Shown: positions 18,099-26,908, counted from the first letter of the stretch. The stretch: DNA of 64,000 nt from Halochromatium glycolicum (GCF_016584085.1 NZ_NRSJ01000003.1:1-64000); one strand, 5' to 3'. Notes: generated by a model not told the origin, from the sequence alone. A program made the numbers and translations.

Positions 18099-19763
18099 AT
18101 GATGCATCCTTTGGCGGGCGGTGCCCCAAAGCCTGCTCGCTACGCCAAGCTTCTGCTGCGGCCGTTCGGCCTCGCGTGGATACTGATGATAAGTGGGGCC
18201 GCGACAGTCCAGGCGGCTCCGGAGGCCCTGGCGCGGGTCGACCCGCCCACCGCAGACCACAGCCAGTTCGAGCCGCTGCAACAGGATTTCGCGAGCGGGC
18301 GCGAGGTCACCCGCGCCTGCCTGGAATGCCACACCGAGGCCGGCAAGCAGGTCCGTGCCAGCATCCATTGGCGCTGGGAATACCGGCATCCGCAGACCGG
18401 CCAGCTGCTCGGCAAGCAGCATGTGGTCAACAGCTTCTGCAACAACGTCACCACGAACCTGGGGCGCTGCACCGCCTGTCACGCCGGCTATGGCTGGGAC
18501 GGTCCGGACTTCGACTTCAGTGATGACAGCCGCGTCGATTGCCTGGTCTGCCACGACACCACCGGGACCTACGAGAAGGCCCCGAAGCGCGGCGGCCGCG
18601 TGCTGCAAGAGCCGGTCAAGGTGCACGGCCACCCGCTGCAGCCGCCAGACCTCGGCAAGGTCGCCCGCAACGTCGGACCGACCAGCAGCGAGACCTGCGG
18701 CAGCTGCCATTTCTTCGGCGGCGGTGGCAACGGCTCCAAGCACGGCGATCTGGACACCTCGCTGCTGGACCCGCCGCCCGGGCTCGATGTGCACATGAGC
18801 GATGCCGGCGCCGGGCTCGAATGCAGCGACTGCCACGTCGAGCGCGCGCATCAGATCGCCGGCAGCCGCTACCAGGTGACGGCGCGCGACCGCAAAGGGA
18901 CCGGTGCGCCCGGTCAGCGCCGCTACGCGGCGACCTGCGCGTCCTGCCATGGCCTCGAGCCGCATGCGCTGGGCAGTGATCCGGCCGCGCTCTATCAGGG
19001 CGCCAAGCTCAATGCCCATGTCGACCGGATCGCCTGCCAGACCTGCCATATCCCGGCGATGGCGCGCGGCGGTGTTGCGACCAAGATCTGGTGGGATTGG
19101 TCGCAGGCTGGCCGGCTGGACGCCGATGGCAACCCGATCAAGCGCCATGATGCCGATGGCAATCTCACCTATTGGACGCGCTGGGGCGAGATCGAATGGG
19201 GCAAGGATCTGGTGCCCGACTACCGCTGGTTCGACGGCACCATGCGCTACACCTTGCCCGACCAGACCATCGATTCGTCACAGCCGGTCCCGATCAATCG
19301 CTTTGCCGGCCATCACGATGATCCCGACGCGCGCATCTGGCCGTTCAAGATGATGCGCGGCAAGCAGCCCTATGATCCGGTCAAGGACCAGCTGGTCTAC
19401 ATGCAGCTGTTCGGCAAGACCGAGCAGGCCTATTGGCAGGGGCTCGAGTGGCAGCCGGCCATCGCCAGCGCGATGGAGGCCGCCGGGCTGCCGTTCAGCG
19501 GCGAGGTCGGCTTCACCGAGACCCGGATGGCCTGGCCGATCACCCATATGGTCGCCCCGGCTGAGGACGCCCTCGCGTGCGGTGAGTGCCACGCCCGCGA
19601 TGGCCGCATGGCCGAGCTGACCGGCTTCTACCTGCCAGGCCGCGACAGCGAGCCGGCGCTCGACCGCTGGGCGCAGCTGGCACTCGCCGCAGCGCTGCTC
19701 GCGATCGGCGTCCATAGCGGACTGCGCATCCTGTTCCACCGCCGCCGGAGGCACGCCGAATGA
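18099..19763 (+). CDS. Octaheme c-type cytochrome, tetrathionate reductase (OTR) family
   Basis: A 554-residue exported cytochrome with a signal peptide (about 1-40, ending VQAAPEA) and eight CXXCH motifs in order: CLECH, CTACH, CLVCH, CGSCH, CSDCH, CASCH, CQTCH, CGECH. Spacing and phrases such as FCNNVTTNLGRCTACH, GYGWDGPDFDF, VDCLVCHDTTGTY, ETCGSCHFFGGGGNG and KIWWDWSQAG are those of the octaheme tetrathionate reductase family. The Shewanella enzyme reduces tetrathionate, nitrite and hydroxylamine in vitro. A C-terminal membrane anchor (LALAAALLAIGVHSGL, then basic residues) is present. The stop overlaps the start of a cytochrome b, so the two form a quinone-linked module. In a sulfur oxidiser the direction could be either tetrathionate reduction or a reverse reaction. 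ATG 18099 has GGAG 6 nt upstream. Confidence 0.92.
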   Translation: MMHPLAGGAPKPARYAKLLLRPFGLAWILMISGAATVQAAPEALARVDPPTADHSQFEPLQQDFASGREVTRACLECHTEAGKQVRASIHWRWEYRHPQTGQLLGKQHVVNSFCNNVTTNLGRCTACHAGYGWDGPDFDFSDDSRVDCLVCHDTTGTYEKAPKRGGRVLQEPVKVHGHPLQPPDLGKVARNVGPTSSETCGSCHFFGGGGNGSKHGDLDTSLLDPPPGLDVHMSDAGAGLECSDCHVERAHQIAGSRYQVTARDRKGTGAPGQRRYAATCASCHGLEPHALGSDPAALYQGAKLNAHVDRIACQTCHIPAMARGGVATKIWWDWSQAGRLDADGNPIKRHDADGNLTYWTRWGEIEWGKDLVPDYRWFDGTMRYTLPDQTIDSSQPVPINRFAGHHDDPDARIWPFKMMRGKQPYDPVKDQLVYMQLFGKTEQAYWQGLEWQPAIASAMEAAGLPFSGEVGFTETRMAWPITHMVAPAEDALACGECHARDGRMAELTGFYLPGRDSEPALDRWAQLALAAALLAIGVHSGLRILFHRRRRHAE

Positions 19764-20386
19764 CCCGCACCGTCGTCATGTTCACCGGCCTCGAGCGGCT
19801 TTGGCATTGGAGCCAGGCGCTGCTGATCATCCTGCTGCTGATGACCGGTTTCGAGGTGCACGGCAGCTATCGTCTGCTCGGCTTCGGCGCCGCCGCGACC
19901 CTGCACGTGCTGGCCGCGCTGGCGCTGATCGTCGTCTGGGTCTTCGCGATCTTCTGGCATCTGGCGACCGGCGAATGGCGCCAGTATCGGCCGACGACGC
20001 GCGGGCTGGCAGCGGTGGTGCGGTTCTACCTCTACGGCATGTTCCGCGGCGAATCGCATCCGTTCAATCCGCGCCCGAAGCGCAAGCACAATCCGCTGCA
20101 GGCCGCGTCCTATCTCCTCTTCGGCGTCGTCATCTCGCCATTGCTCTGGATCACCGGGCTGCTCTATCTCGGCATCGACCTGTGGTCGGCACCGGCCGAT
20201 CTACCGCTGGCGCCAATCGCACTGATCCACGTCGCTGCGGCCTACGGTGCGGCCCTGTTCCTGCTGGTGCATGGGTACATGATCACCACCGGCCGCACCC
20301 CAACCGCGCACCTGAAGACCATGATCACCGGCCGGGAGGAGATCGAGGAAGCGGCTCAGCGTGAGCAACAGCCTGAGCGCGGGTGA
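19760..20386 (+). CDS. Membrane cytochrome b partner of the octaheme cytochrome
   Basis: A 208-residue protein with four to five membrane helices and histidines placed for two b-hemes: ERLWHWSQALLIILLLMTGF, TLHVLAALALIVVWVFAIFWHLATG, YLLFGVVISPLLWITGLLYL, ALIHVAAAYGAALFLLVHGYMITTG. This is the cytochrome b561/hydrogenase b-type fold. Its ATG overlaps the stop of the octaheme gene (ATGA), indicating coupled translation. It most likely passes electrons between the quinone pool and the periplasmic octaheme subunit. The tail is polar and cytoplasmic. Confidence 0.9.
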   Translation: MTRTVVMFTGLERLWHWSQALLIILLLMTGFEVHGSYRLLGFGAAATLHVLAALALIVVWVFAIFWHLATGEWRQYRPTTRGLAAVVRFYLYGMFRGESHPFNPRPKRKHNPLQAASYLLFGVVISPLLWITGLLYLGIDLWSAPADLPLAPIALIHVAAAYGAALFLLVHGYMITTGRTPTAHLKTMITGREEIEEAAQREQQPERG

Positions 20387-20404
20387 GGGCCGTTGTGTCG
20401 GGGT

Positions 20405-20713
20405 TCACGCAGTGGCCAGCACGCTGCGCACCTCGAAGCCGACGACGTGACGTTGCTCGCGGCTGAATACGACACCGATCAGATGGATCGGCTCGCCGCG
20501 GGCACGGTATCGGTCCGCATAGCCGTGAGCCTCGAGCTGCGCGAGGGCGCGACCTCCCGGTTCCAGCTCGACGACCTTGAACTCGAACAGGTAGACCTGC
20601 CCGTTGAAGCGCAGCGCGAGATCCAGCCGGCCGGCATTGCTCGTCTCCTCGGGCGTGAGATCGAGCCCGAGTGATGCGAAATAGGCGTATGAGGCTGGCG
20701 ATGGGCAGGGATA
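20405..20713 (-). pseudogene. C-terminal fragment of a PD-(D/E)XK nuclease-like (DUF1703/PDDEXK_9-type) protein
   Basis: One minus-strand frame reads SYAYFASLGLDLTPEETSN, then AGRLDLALRFNGQVYLFEFK, then a helix (ALAQLEAHGYADRYRARGEP) and a last strand (IHLIGVVFSREQRHVVGFEV), ending at a stop at 20405. This is the nuclease domain found at the end of AAA-ATPase-like/PDDEXK_9 proteins, with the catalytic D of GRLD and the E-x-K of EFK intact. Everything N-terminal is missing. The frame breaks just ahead of palindromic copy B. It is therefore a remnant of a longer gene. Confidence 0.75.
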
Positions 20714-20720
20714 TCGACTC

Positions 20721-20879
20721 AGGCGATTGCCGGAAAAGCTCGTACCGAATGGCGCAGGATTTTCGTTTGTCTTCGAGGAGCGTCGCCGGGAGCATAGCCG
20801 GGCTATGTGACCGGCGGCGCGACGAAGAAGGCGAGCGAAAAGACCAGCAAGGCGGTATGAGCTTTGACAGAAATCGCCT
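20721..20879 (-). repeat. 160-bp palindromic element, copy B
   Basis: Same family as copy A, in reverse orientation: AGGCGATTGCCGGAAAAGCT at the left and GACAGAAATCGCCT at the right. It separates the PD-(D/E)XK fragment from the eamA stop codon. Its right-hand end reads TGAGGCGAT on the minus strand, and this TGA is the stop of the EamA frame. Confidence 0.9.
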
Positions 20880-21790
20880 CAGCCCGAGGTTGTCCGTTCG
20901 CGCTGCCAGAGGATCGCAGCGATGATCAGCGCCAGTCCGAACGGGGTGCTGGCGGCGATCGGCTCGCCGATGATCAGGTGTAGGAACACCAGGGACAGGA
21001 AGGGCGCGAGATAGATCAGCTGTGCGAGCCGGGCGGCGCGATGGCTCCATTGCAGGGCGGTGAGCCAGAGCACGAAGGTCAGGCCCATCTCGAACAGCCC
21101 GACGTAGATCAGCGCCGGCCAGGCCGCCGCCGGCGGCAGCGCGATTCCGCCGAACAGCGGGCTGGCGAGCAGCGCCAACAGCAGCCCGACGCCGAAGCCG
21201 AGGAACAGCGCGATGACCGGATCGGCCTGCGCGCGTGCGTTCAGCAGCCAGAAGCTGGCCCAGATCAGGGTGCTCCCGAGCGCCAGTGCGACCCCCCAGG
21301 GGTCGATCCCATCCAGCGACAGGCTGCCGCCGGTGACGATGATCAGCGCGCCGATGAAGCTGATCCCGATCGCCAGCCCCTGCCTGCGGCTCAGCGGCTG
21401 GCGCAGGATCGGCACCGCCAGCAGTGCCAGCACCAGCGGCCAGGCATAGTTCAGCGCCATCGCGATCTGCCCGGGCAGGCGCGCATAGGCCGCGAACAGC
21501 ACCAGGTAGTACAGGAACGGATTCAGCGCGCCGAGCGCGGCCGCCTGGAGCCAGGTCGCGCGCGGGACATCGCCGAAGCGCGACCAGGCCCGCTGCGCGC
21601 TCAGGATCAGCGCCAGCGCGATGACCGAGGTCGCGCTCGCATAGACCAGCAGCTCGAACGGGGTGACCCAGCGCAGCGCCAGCTCGAACGCGGTCGCCGC
21701 CGTCCCCCAGAGCAGGACGACGATCCCAGCGAGCAGGATGGCCCAGCGATCAGAGGCGATGGCCAGCCTCCAGCGCAGCCCGGTCGGAAT
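20879..21790 (-). CDS. EamA/DMT family exporter, 5' end uncertain
   Basis: The frame encodes ten membrane helices of a drug/metabolite exporter: DRWAILLAGIVVLLWGTAAT, LNPFLYYLVLFAAYARLPGQ, a central GVALALGSTLIWASFWLL and a final LAQLIYLAPFLSLVFLHLIIGEPI, typical of the DMT superfamily, with two EamA repeats. The open frame begins right after a stop at 21791-21793. It has no ATG, GTG or TTG codon before residue about 96 (MLFAAYARLPGQ), so a normal start is missing although the N-terminal helices are clearly encoded. A nearby ATG (21796) lies in another frame, so a frameshift is likely. A 12-bp tandem repeat sits just upstream. The gene may be inactive. Substrate unknown. Confidence 0.7.
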   Translation of the reverse strand: MPTGLRWRLAIASDRWAILLAGIVVLLWGTAATAFELALRWVTPFELLVYASATSVIALALILSAQRAWSRFGDVPRATWLQAAALGALNPFLYYLVLFAAYARLPGQIAMALNYAWPLVLALLAVPILRQPLSRRQGLAIGISFIGALIIVTGGSLSLDGIDPWGVALALGSTLIWASFWLLNARAQADPVIALFLGFGVGLLLALLASPLFGGIALPPAAAWPALIYVGLFEMGLTFVLWLTALQWSHRAARLAQLIYLAPFLSLVFLHLIIGEPIAASTPFGLALIIAAILWQRERTTSG

Positions 21791-21812
21791 TCATCAGGGG
21801 ACCCATCAGGGG

Positions 21813-21880
21813 GCGCTCGTGATGGTGCTCGTCATCGAGCTCGTCATGGTGCTCGTGATGGTGCTCGGCATGGTGCTCAT
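21813..21880. repeat. 12-bp tandem repeat upstream of the eamA frame
   Basis: About five and a half imperfect copies of GTGCTCGTSATG, between the 5' end of the EamA frame and the 3' end of ampG. Flanked by short direct repeats of CATCAGGGG. It lies exactly where the exporter's start would be expected. Confidence 0.8.
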
Positions 21881-21915
21881 CCCCCGGGGGGCATCAGGAG
21901 GGCATCATGACCCCG

Positions 21916-23502
21916 TCAAGGCGCCGAGTCCCGCAAGGCCAGCCTGCGCCCGGCGAGCCAGACCAGCAGCAGCACCGGCACCCCGATCAGGGTCGTGAAG
22001 ATGAAGAAGCCCGGGTAGCCGATGCCGTCGACGATCGAGCCCGAATAGCCGCCGATCACCTTCGGCAGCAGCGTCATCAGCGAGCTGAAGATCGCGTACT
22101 GGACCGCGGTGAACGAGACGCTGGTCAGGCTCGACAGGAAGGCGACGAAGGCCGCGCTCGCCAATCCCGCCGCGAGGTTGTCGGCCGCGACCGTCAGATA
22201 CAAAAGCGGCAGGCTGTGCCCGGCATAGGCGAGGCCGACGAAGATCAGGTTGGTCAGCGCCGAGAACACGGCGCCCAGCATCAGGATGCGCATCACGCCG
22301 AAGCGCGTCGCCATCAGCCCGCCGATGAAGCCGCCGGCGATGCTCACCAGCACGCCGAAGGTCTTCACGGCCTCGGCGATCTCGGGCTTGGTGAAGCCGA
22401 GGTCCTGATAGAAGACGTTGGAGATCACGCCGAGGACGATGTCCGAGATCCGGTACAGGCCGATCAGGGCCAGCAGCAGGAGCGCTGTACCCAGCCCGTA
22501 GCGACGGAAGAAGTCGAGCACCGGCTCGACCCAGGTCTCGCGCGCCATGCGGCGGTTGACCGCGCCGAGCCGGACCAGCGCCCAACCGACGCCGGCGGCG
22601 ATGGCAACGGCAAGGCTGAAATGGAGGGTCTCGATCAGGAAGGCGCCGAGCGCGCCGCCGCCGACAGCGGCCTTGAGCGCCGCGCTGGCGCCGCCGGTCA
22701 GGAAGAAGCTGCCGGCGAAGGCGGTCGCCGCGAGCGCGAACACCAGCACCAGCCTCGCATAATCGGCGGCGCCATAGCCCGTGCTTTGGCCGCGCTCGAC
22801 GTCGGGCTCCGGGACCACCAGGGTCGTGACCACGCCGACGAGCATCGTCGCCGCCATGATCAGATAGGTGAGCCGCCAGGCGTCATACGAATACTGCGCC
22901 ATCGACGAGAAGAAGGCTGCGGCCAGGAACAGGGCGCCGGCGCCGCTGACGACCATGCCGACCCGATAACCGGCGATATAGGCCGCCGAGAGCATCCCCT
23001 GCAGCGCCGGCGGCGCGCTCTCAATCCGGAACGCATCGATGCAGATGTCCTGGGTCGCGGCCGAGAAGCCGAGCATCACCGCCGCGAGCGCCATCGCCAC
23101 CAGGCTCTCGCGCCCGGCGGCCGGGTCGACCGAGGCCATCAGCACGATCGCGGTGATGATCGCCAGCTGTGACAGCAGCAGCCAGGCGCGGCGGCGGCCA
23201 TAGCGCCGGGTCAGCCAGGGAAGCGGCAGCCGGTCGACCAAGGGCGCCCAGACGAACTTGAACGAATAGCCGAGCGCGGCCCAGCTGAAGAAGGTCACCG
23301 CATTGCGCTCGACACCGGCCTCGCGCAGCCAAAGCGACAACGATGAGAAGATCAGCAGCAGCGGAATCCCGGCCGAGAAGCCGAGGAACAGCATCGCGAG
23401 CACGCGCCGGTCGCGCAGGGCGCTGAGTCCCCGACGCCAACTCTGGTTGCCGTTGTCGGCGGTCGGGGCGGGAGGAGAAGGTGCTTGACTAGTGCGCGTC
23501 AT
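21916..23502 (-). CDS. ampG: AmpG-type muropeptide permease (MFS)
   Basis: A 528-residue major facilitator with about 14 helices. AmpG features include the start of TM1 (RVLAMLFLGFSAGIPLLLIFSSLSLWLREAGV), SWAALGYSFKFVWAPLVDRLPLP, the GRRRAW loop, GFSAATQDICIDAFR, and DNLAAGLASAAFVAFLSSL near the end. AmpG brings anhydro-muropeptides released by lytic transglycosylases back into the cytoplasm for recycling. A lytic transglycosylase (MltD) is encoded at 47.2 kb. The N-terminal 25 residues are a disordered cytoplasmic tail. Confidence 0.92.
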   Translation of the reverse strand: MTRTSQAPSPPAPTADNGNQSWRRGLSALRDRRVLAMLFLGFSAGIPLLLIFSSLSLWLREAGVERNAVTFFSWAALGYSFKFVWAPLVDRLPLPWLTRRYGRRRAWLLLSQLAIITAIVLMASVDPAAGRESLVAMALAAVMLGFSAATQDICIDAFRIESAPPALQGMLSAAYIAGYRVGMVVSGAGALFLAAAFFSSMAQYSYDAWRLTYLIMAATMLVGVVTTLVVPEPDVERGQSTGYGAADYARLVLVFALAATAFAGSFFLTGGASAALKAAVGGGALGAFLIETLHFSLAVAIAAGVGWALVRLGAVNRRMARETWVEPVLDFFRRYGLGTALLLLALIGLYRISDIVLGVISNVFYQDLGFTKPEIAEAVKTFGVLVSIAGGFIGGLMATRFGVMRILMLGAVFSALTNLIFVGLAYAGHSLPLLYLTVAADNLAAGLASAAFVAFLSSLTSVSFTAVQYAIFSSLMTLLPKVIGGYSGSIVDGIGYPGFFIFTTLIGVPVLLLVWLAGRRLALRDSAP

Positions 23503-23664
23503 CAGGTCACGGCTGGCTCGGCGGCTGAGGCCCGTTGGGGCGAAGGCGCGCCATGCTAACGCTAACGGTCAGCCCCCGGCAGGCGTGTTCGCCGCCATAA
23601 GGTGTTCCGAGAACCGGAACCGGTCCATACTAACGCTGTTTTAGGCTTCGAGAGGATGCCCACG

Positions 23665-24402
23665 ATGGCCAGCGCCGTGCTCAGACAAGAGGTCGACGAG
23701 CTGCGTGAGTACATGAAGGAGCTCAGTTATCAGGCGATGCGCACCGAGATGTCGGTGAATCGGCTGTCCGACGAGATGCGTGCGTTCAAGGACGAGATGC
23801 GTCAGTTCAAGAATGAGATGGGTGAATTCAAGGATGAGATGCGCGCGTTCAAGGGCGAGATGGGCGATTTCAAGGATGAGATGCGCGCGTTCAAGGACGA
23901 GATGGGCGATTTCAAGGATGAGATGCGCGCGTTCAAGGACGAGACTATCCGCGATCGCCAGCGCATGAACAAGCAATGGGGCGATCTGGCCAACCGGCTG
24001 GGTACGCTGGTCGAGGATATCGTCGCGCCGAGCCTGCCGAGGGTCGCGGCCGAGCTGCTCGGTTGCGAGCGACCCGAGCTGTTCGCGCTGCGCGTGGTGA
24101 GGCGCCGCAACGGCGAGGCCCGGGAATACGATGCGCTGGTCGTCTGCCCAGAGGCCGTGCTCATCAACGAGACCAAATCCCGTCTCCAAAGCAGCCATAT
24201 CGACCCCTTTCTCGAAAAACTGGCCGAGCTGCCCCGCTTCTTCCCCGAGTACGAGCACAAGCGATTGGTTGGCGTGCTCGCCAACCTCTATCCCGATCCG
24301 AGCGTGGTGCGCCGGGCCAGTGCCGCAGGCATCTTGGTGATGGGCATGGGTGACGACGCCATGCAGGTGCTGAATCCGGAGGCGCTGGAGGCGCGCGATT
24401 AG
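23665..24402 (+). CDS. Coiled-coil protein with C-terminal PD-(D/E)XK nuclease-like domain
   Basis: A 245-residue protein. Residues about 1-95 form a long coiled coil built from near-identical seven-residue units (DEMRAFK, DEMRQFK, NEMGEFK, DEMGDFK; eight or more in a row). The DNA is repetitive with a 42-bp period. Residues about 120-240 resemble the small restriction-nuclease fold: EYDALVVCPEAVLINETKSRL supplies the D and E-x-K, followed by helices and a strand (HKRLVGVLANLY). Proteins of this DUF3782-like type are common in multicellular and purple bacteria, function unknown. The start is ATG 23665 with GAGAGG 9 nt upstream. It is not next to a methylase or other restriction gene. Confidence 0.7.
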   Translation: MASAVLRQEVDELREYMKELSYQAMRTEMSVNRLSDEMRAFKDEMRQFKNEMGEFKDEMRAFKGEMGDFKDEMRAFKDEMGDFKDEMRAFKDETIRDRQRMNKQWGDLANRLGTLVEDIVAPSLPRVAAELLGCERPELFALRVVRRRNGEAREYDALVVCPEAVLINETKSRLQSSHIDPFLEKLAELPRFFPEYEHKRLVGVLANLYPDPSVVRRASAAGILVMGMGDDAMQVLNPEALEARD

Positions 24403-24737
24403 GCTGACACGATTAGGCTGACTGGAGCGGGGCGCTTGGCGTTGGAGGCTTCCGCTCGGGCGCTGCATCGATCAGATTGAACGACGATCAAGCCTGGCGG
24501 CCGGCATCCACTGGTGAGTGTTAAGGGGTCACAAACTCCCAATGAACCGAAGCTGCTCTCCGAGCTGCTTCGCGGTCGATTGCTGCGTGTAGTCGGTTAT
24601 CGCGAAGTCACCGGAGCCCAAGCGATACGGGGCACCTTCATGTCGTGGCCGGCAAGGACAATACGCGTCGGCGTAACCGTTGAGACCGGAAGTCCAAGCG
24701 CGCGGTATGGCGCCCCCCTGTCTGCTCACCTGGCGAC
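24403..24737. other. Intergenic region before cls, no gene recognised
   Basis: Starts with a 13-bp direct repeat CGATTAGGCTGAC (about 24396 and 24410); the first copy includes the TAG stop of the upstream gene. A 77-codon frame at 24514-24747 shows no family likeness and overlaps the cls start. No clear promoter. Confidence 0.35.
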
Positions 24738-26189
24738 ATGGATCTGAGCCAACTGCTGTCTGAGCTCTGGGTCGTGACCGTCGTTGGGCTGCAGGCGGCC
24801 GCGATCGTCCTGACCTCGGCGCATCTGGTGCTGAGCAATCGCGATGTGCCGTCCACCGTGGGCTGGATGGGCCTGGTCCTGCTCGCGCCCGTGGTGGGCG
24901 TCGCGTTGTACTGGGTCTTCGGGATCAATCGGATCGAGCGCAAGGCCCATCGGCTGCGCCCCGAGACCTCATTGCAGAGCGACGCGGCGAGCCTGGATGC
25001 GGAACAGCGCGCGCATCGGCTGCTCGAGGCGCGCTTTCCGGGGCTGGTCGCGCTCGGTCATCTCGGTGATGAGCTGACCCAGTCGGCGCTCGAGTTCGGT
25101 AATCGGATCAGGCCGCTGGTCAATGGCGATGCGGCCTACCCCGAGATGCTCGCCGCGATCGATACCGCCGAGCGCAGCATCGCGTTGTCGACCTACATCT
25201 TCGACAACGATGCCGCCGGGCAGCAGTTCATCGCTGCGCTGCAGGGGGCGCAGGCGCGCGGCGTTGCCGTGCGCGTGCTGATCGACGGGGTCGGCCAGCA
25301 CTACAGCCGCCCGCATACGCCCAAGGTGCTGCGCGGGCTCGGCATCCCGACCGGGGTCTTCCTCGAGTCCGCCCTGCCGGTGCGCAACCCGTATGTCAAT
25401 CTGCGCAACCATCGCAAGATCCTGGTCGTCGATGGTGCGCTCGGCTTCACCGGCGGGCTCAATATCCGTGAAGGCTGCGTGCTCGCGCGCGGGTCGCGGA
25501 ACCCGGTCCAGGACCTGCATTTCCGGATCGAAGGCCCCGTGGTGCGCGGCCTGATGGAGGCATTCGGCCTCGACTGGGGCTTCACGACCGGGGAGCGGCT
25601 CGGCGGCGAGGCCTGGTATCCGGTGCTGGAACCGGTCGGCGAGATACTCGCGCGCTGCGTCCCGGATGGGCCGGACGAAGACTTCGACGTCTTGCGGCGG
25701 TTGATGCTCGGGGCGCTCGCCCAGGCGCAGCAGCGAGTGCGGATCATTACCCCCTATTTCCTGCCCGATCAAACCCTGATCACGGCGCTCAATGTCACCG
25801 CGATGAGCGGGGTCGAGGTCCAGATCCTGGTCCCGCAGCGGAACAATCTGCGCTTCGTGCAATGGGCTGCGGACGCGCAGGCCACGCAGATCCTCGAAGG
25901 CCGAAGCCGGATCTTCCTGACGCCGCCGCCCTTCGAGCACACCAAGCTGATGCTGATCGACGACGCCTGGTGCTTCGTCGGTTCGGCGAACTGGGACCCG
26001 CGCAGTCTGCGCCTGAACTTCGAGCTGAACGTCGAATGCTACGACTGTGCGCTTGCGCGCCGGCTCAATGGCCTGATCGATGAGAAGCTCGCCAGCGCGA
26101 GCGAGCTGACGACGGCCGAGATGCAAGCGCGCTGGCTGCCGGTGCGGTTGCGCGACGGGTTTGCGCGCTTGCTGATGCCCTATCTATAG
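24738..26189 (+). CDS. cls: Cardiolipin synthase (phospholipase D family)
   Basis: A 483-residue enzyme with two N-terminal membrane helices (about 8-33 and 42-62, the PLDc_N region SNRDVPSTVGWMGLVLLAPVVGVALYW) and two HKD motifs: HRKILVVD at 225-232 and HTKLMLID at 401-408, each followed by the conserved GGLNI and GSANWDPRS phrases. It joins two phosphatidylglycerols, or a related pair, into cardiolipin in the inner membrane. Length and layout match bacterial ClsA. A palindromic element (copy C) follows 38 bp after the stop. Confidence 0.92.
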   Translation: MDLSQLLSELWVVTVVGLQAAAIVLTSAHLVLSNRDVPSTVGWMGLVLLAPVVGVALYWVFGINRIERKAHRLRPETSLQSDAASLDAEQRAHRLLEARFPGLVALGHLGDELTQSALEFGNRIRPLVNGDAAYPEMLAAIDTAERSIALSTYIFDNDAAGQQFIAALQGAQARGVAVRVLIDGVGQHYSRPHTPKVLRGLGIPTGVFLESALPVRNPYVNLRNHRKILVVDGALGFTGGLNIREGCVLARGSRNPVQDLHFRIEGPVVRGLMEAFGLDWGFTTGERLGGEAWYPVLEPVGEILARCVPDGPDEDFDVLRRLMLGALAQAQQRVRIITPYFLPDQTLITALNVTAMSGVEVQILVPQRNNLRFVQWAADAQATQILEGRSRIFLTPPPFEHTKLMLIDDAWCFVGSANWDPRSLRLNFELNVECYDCALARRLNGLIDEKLASASELTTAEMQARWLPVRLRDGFARLLMPYL

Positions 26190-26226
26190 CGATCGTGTGG
26201 AGAGGGCGCTTTCAGGAACAGGCACT

Positions 26227-26387
26227 AAGGCGATTTCTGTCAAAGCTCATACCGCCTTGCTGGTCTTTTCGCTCGCCTTCTTCGTCGCGCCGCCGGTCAC
26301 ATAGCCCGGCTATGCTCCCGGCGACGCTCCTCGAAGGCGAACGAACATCCTGCGCAATTCGGTACGAGCTTTTCCGGCAATCGCCTA
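26227..26387 (+). repeat. 160-bp palindromic element, copy C
   Basis: Nearly identical to copy A and in the same orientation, beginning AAGGCGATTTCTGTCAAAGC and ending CCGGCAATCGCCTAA. It lies between cls and yjbQ, 77 bp upstream of the yjbQ start, so it will be in the 5' leader of any transcript that starts earlier. Confidence 0.92.
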
Positions 26388-26464
26388 AGGTCTCGGACTG
26401 TTGGTCGGGCCAGTGTTCTCGTATGCTTTCGGGTCGACTGCCAGAGAATCCCGAGCAAGCAATC

Positions 26465-26902
26465 ATGTTGACACGCCTGGACACGATCACCCTGGAGACG
26501 ACGGCACCGATCCAGCTCGTCGACCTGACCGAACAGTTGCGCCAACGCTGTGCACTGAGCGGTGTGCGCGATGGTCTCGTAACCCTGTTGTCGCGCCATA
26601 CGACGGCATCGATCTGTCTGAACGAGCGCGAGACCCAGCTGCAGCGCGACATGGTCACCTTCCTGAAGCGCTTGGTCCCGCGCGATGGCGACTATCTGCA
26701 CAATCTCGCACCGGTCGATGATCGCGACAATGCGCATGCGCACCTGCTGGCGCTGTTCACCAATGCATCGGAGACCATTCCGATCGCCGACGGCGAGCTG
26801 TTGCTCGGCGGCTGGCAATCGGTCTTCTTCGTCGAGCTGGACGGTCCGCGTCCGGAGCGCAGTGTGACGCTGCAATTCCTTGGCCAAGCGCAGGAGGGCT
26901 GA
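26465..26902 (+). CDS. yjbQ: YjbQ family protein (UPF0047)
   Basis: A 145-residue protein with the family's conserved core: SGVRDGLVTLLSRHTTASICLNE, then the histidine-rich NLAPVDDRDNAHAHLLALF and IPIADGELLLGGWQSVFFVELDGPR. The three histidines around residues 45-100 are thought to bind metal. The E. coli homologue has weak thiamine-phosphate synthase activity in vitro, but its true role is uncertain. It ends 6 bp before the RuBisCO-like gene, so they form an operon. Confidence 0.88.
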   Translation: MLTRLDTITLETTAPIQLVDLTEQLRQRCALSGVRDGLVTLLSRHTTASICLNERETQLQRDMVTFLKRLVPRDGDYLHNLAPVDDRDNAHAHLLALFTNASETIPIADGELLLGGWQSVFFVELDGPRPERSVTLQFLGQAQEG

Positions 26903-26908
26903 TCGCTC

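Noticed and set aside
21907-23172. 421-codon plus-strand frame.
   Set aside because: Antisense shadow of ampG. The translation is extremely rich in H, R, Q, D and E, typical of the reverse strand of GC-rich membrane-protein genes.
26195-26464. Extending yjbQ upstream in the same frame for 90 codons.
   Set aside because: The extension is translated palindromic element copy C; the YjbQ family starts at the ATG at 26465.
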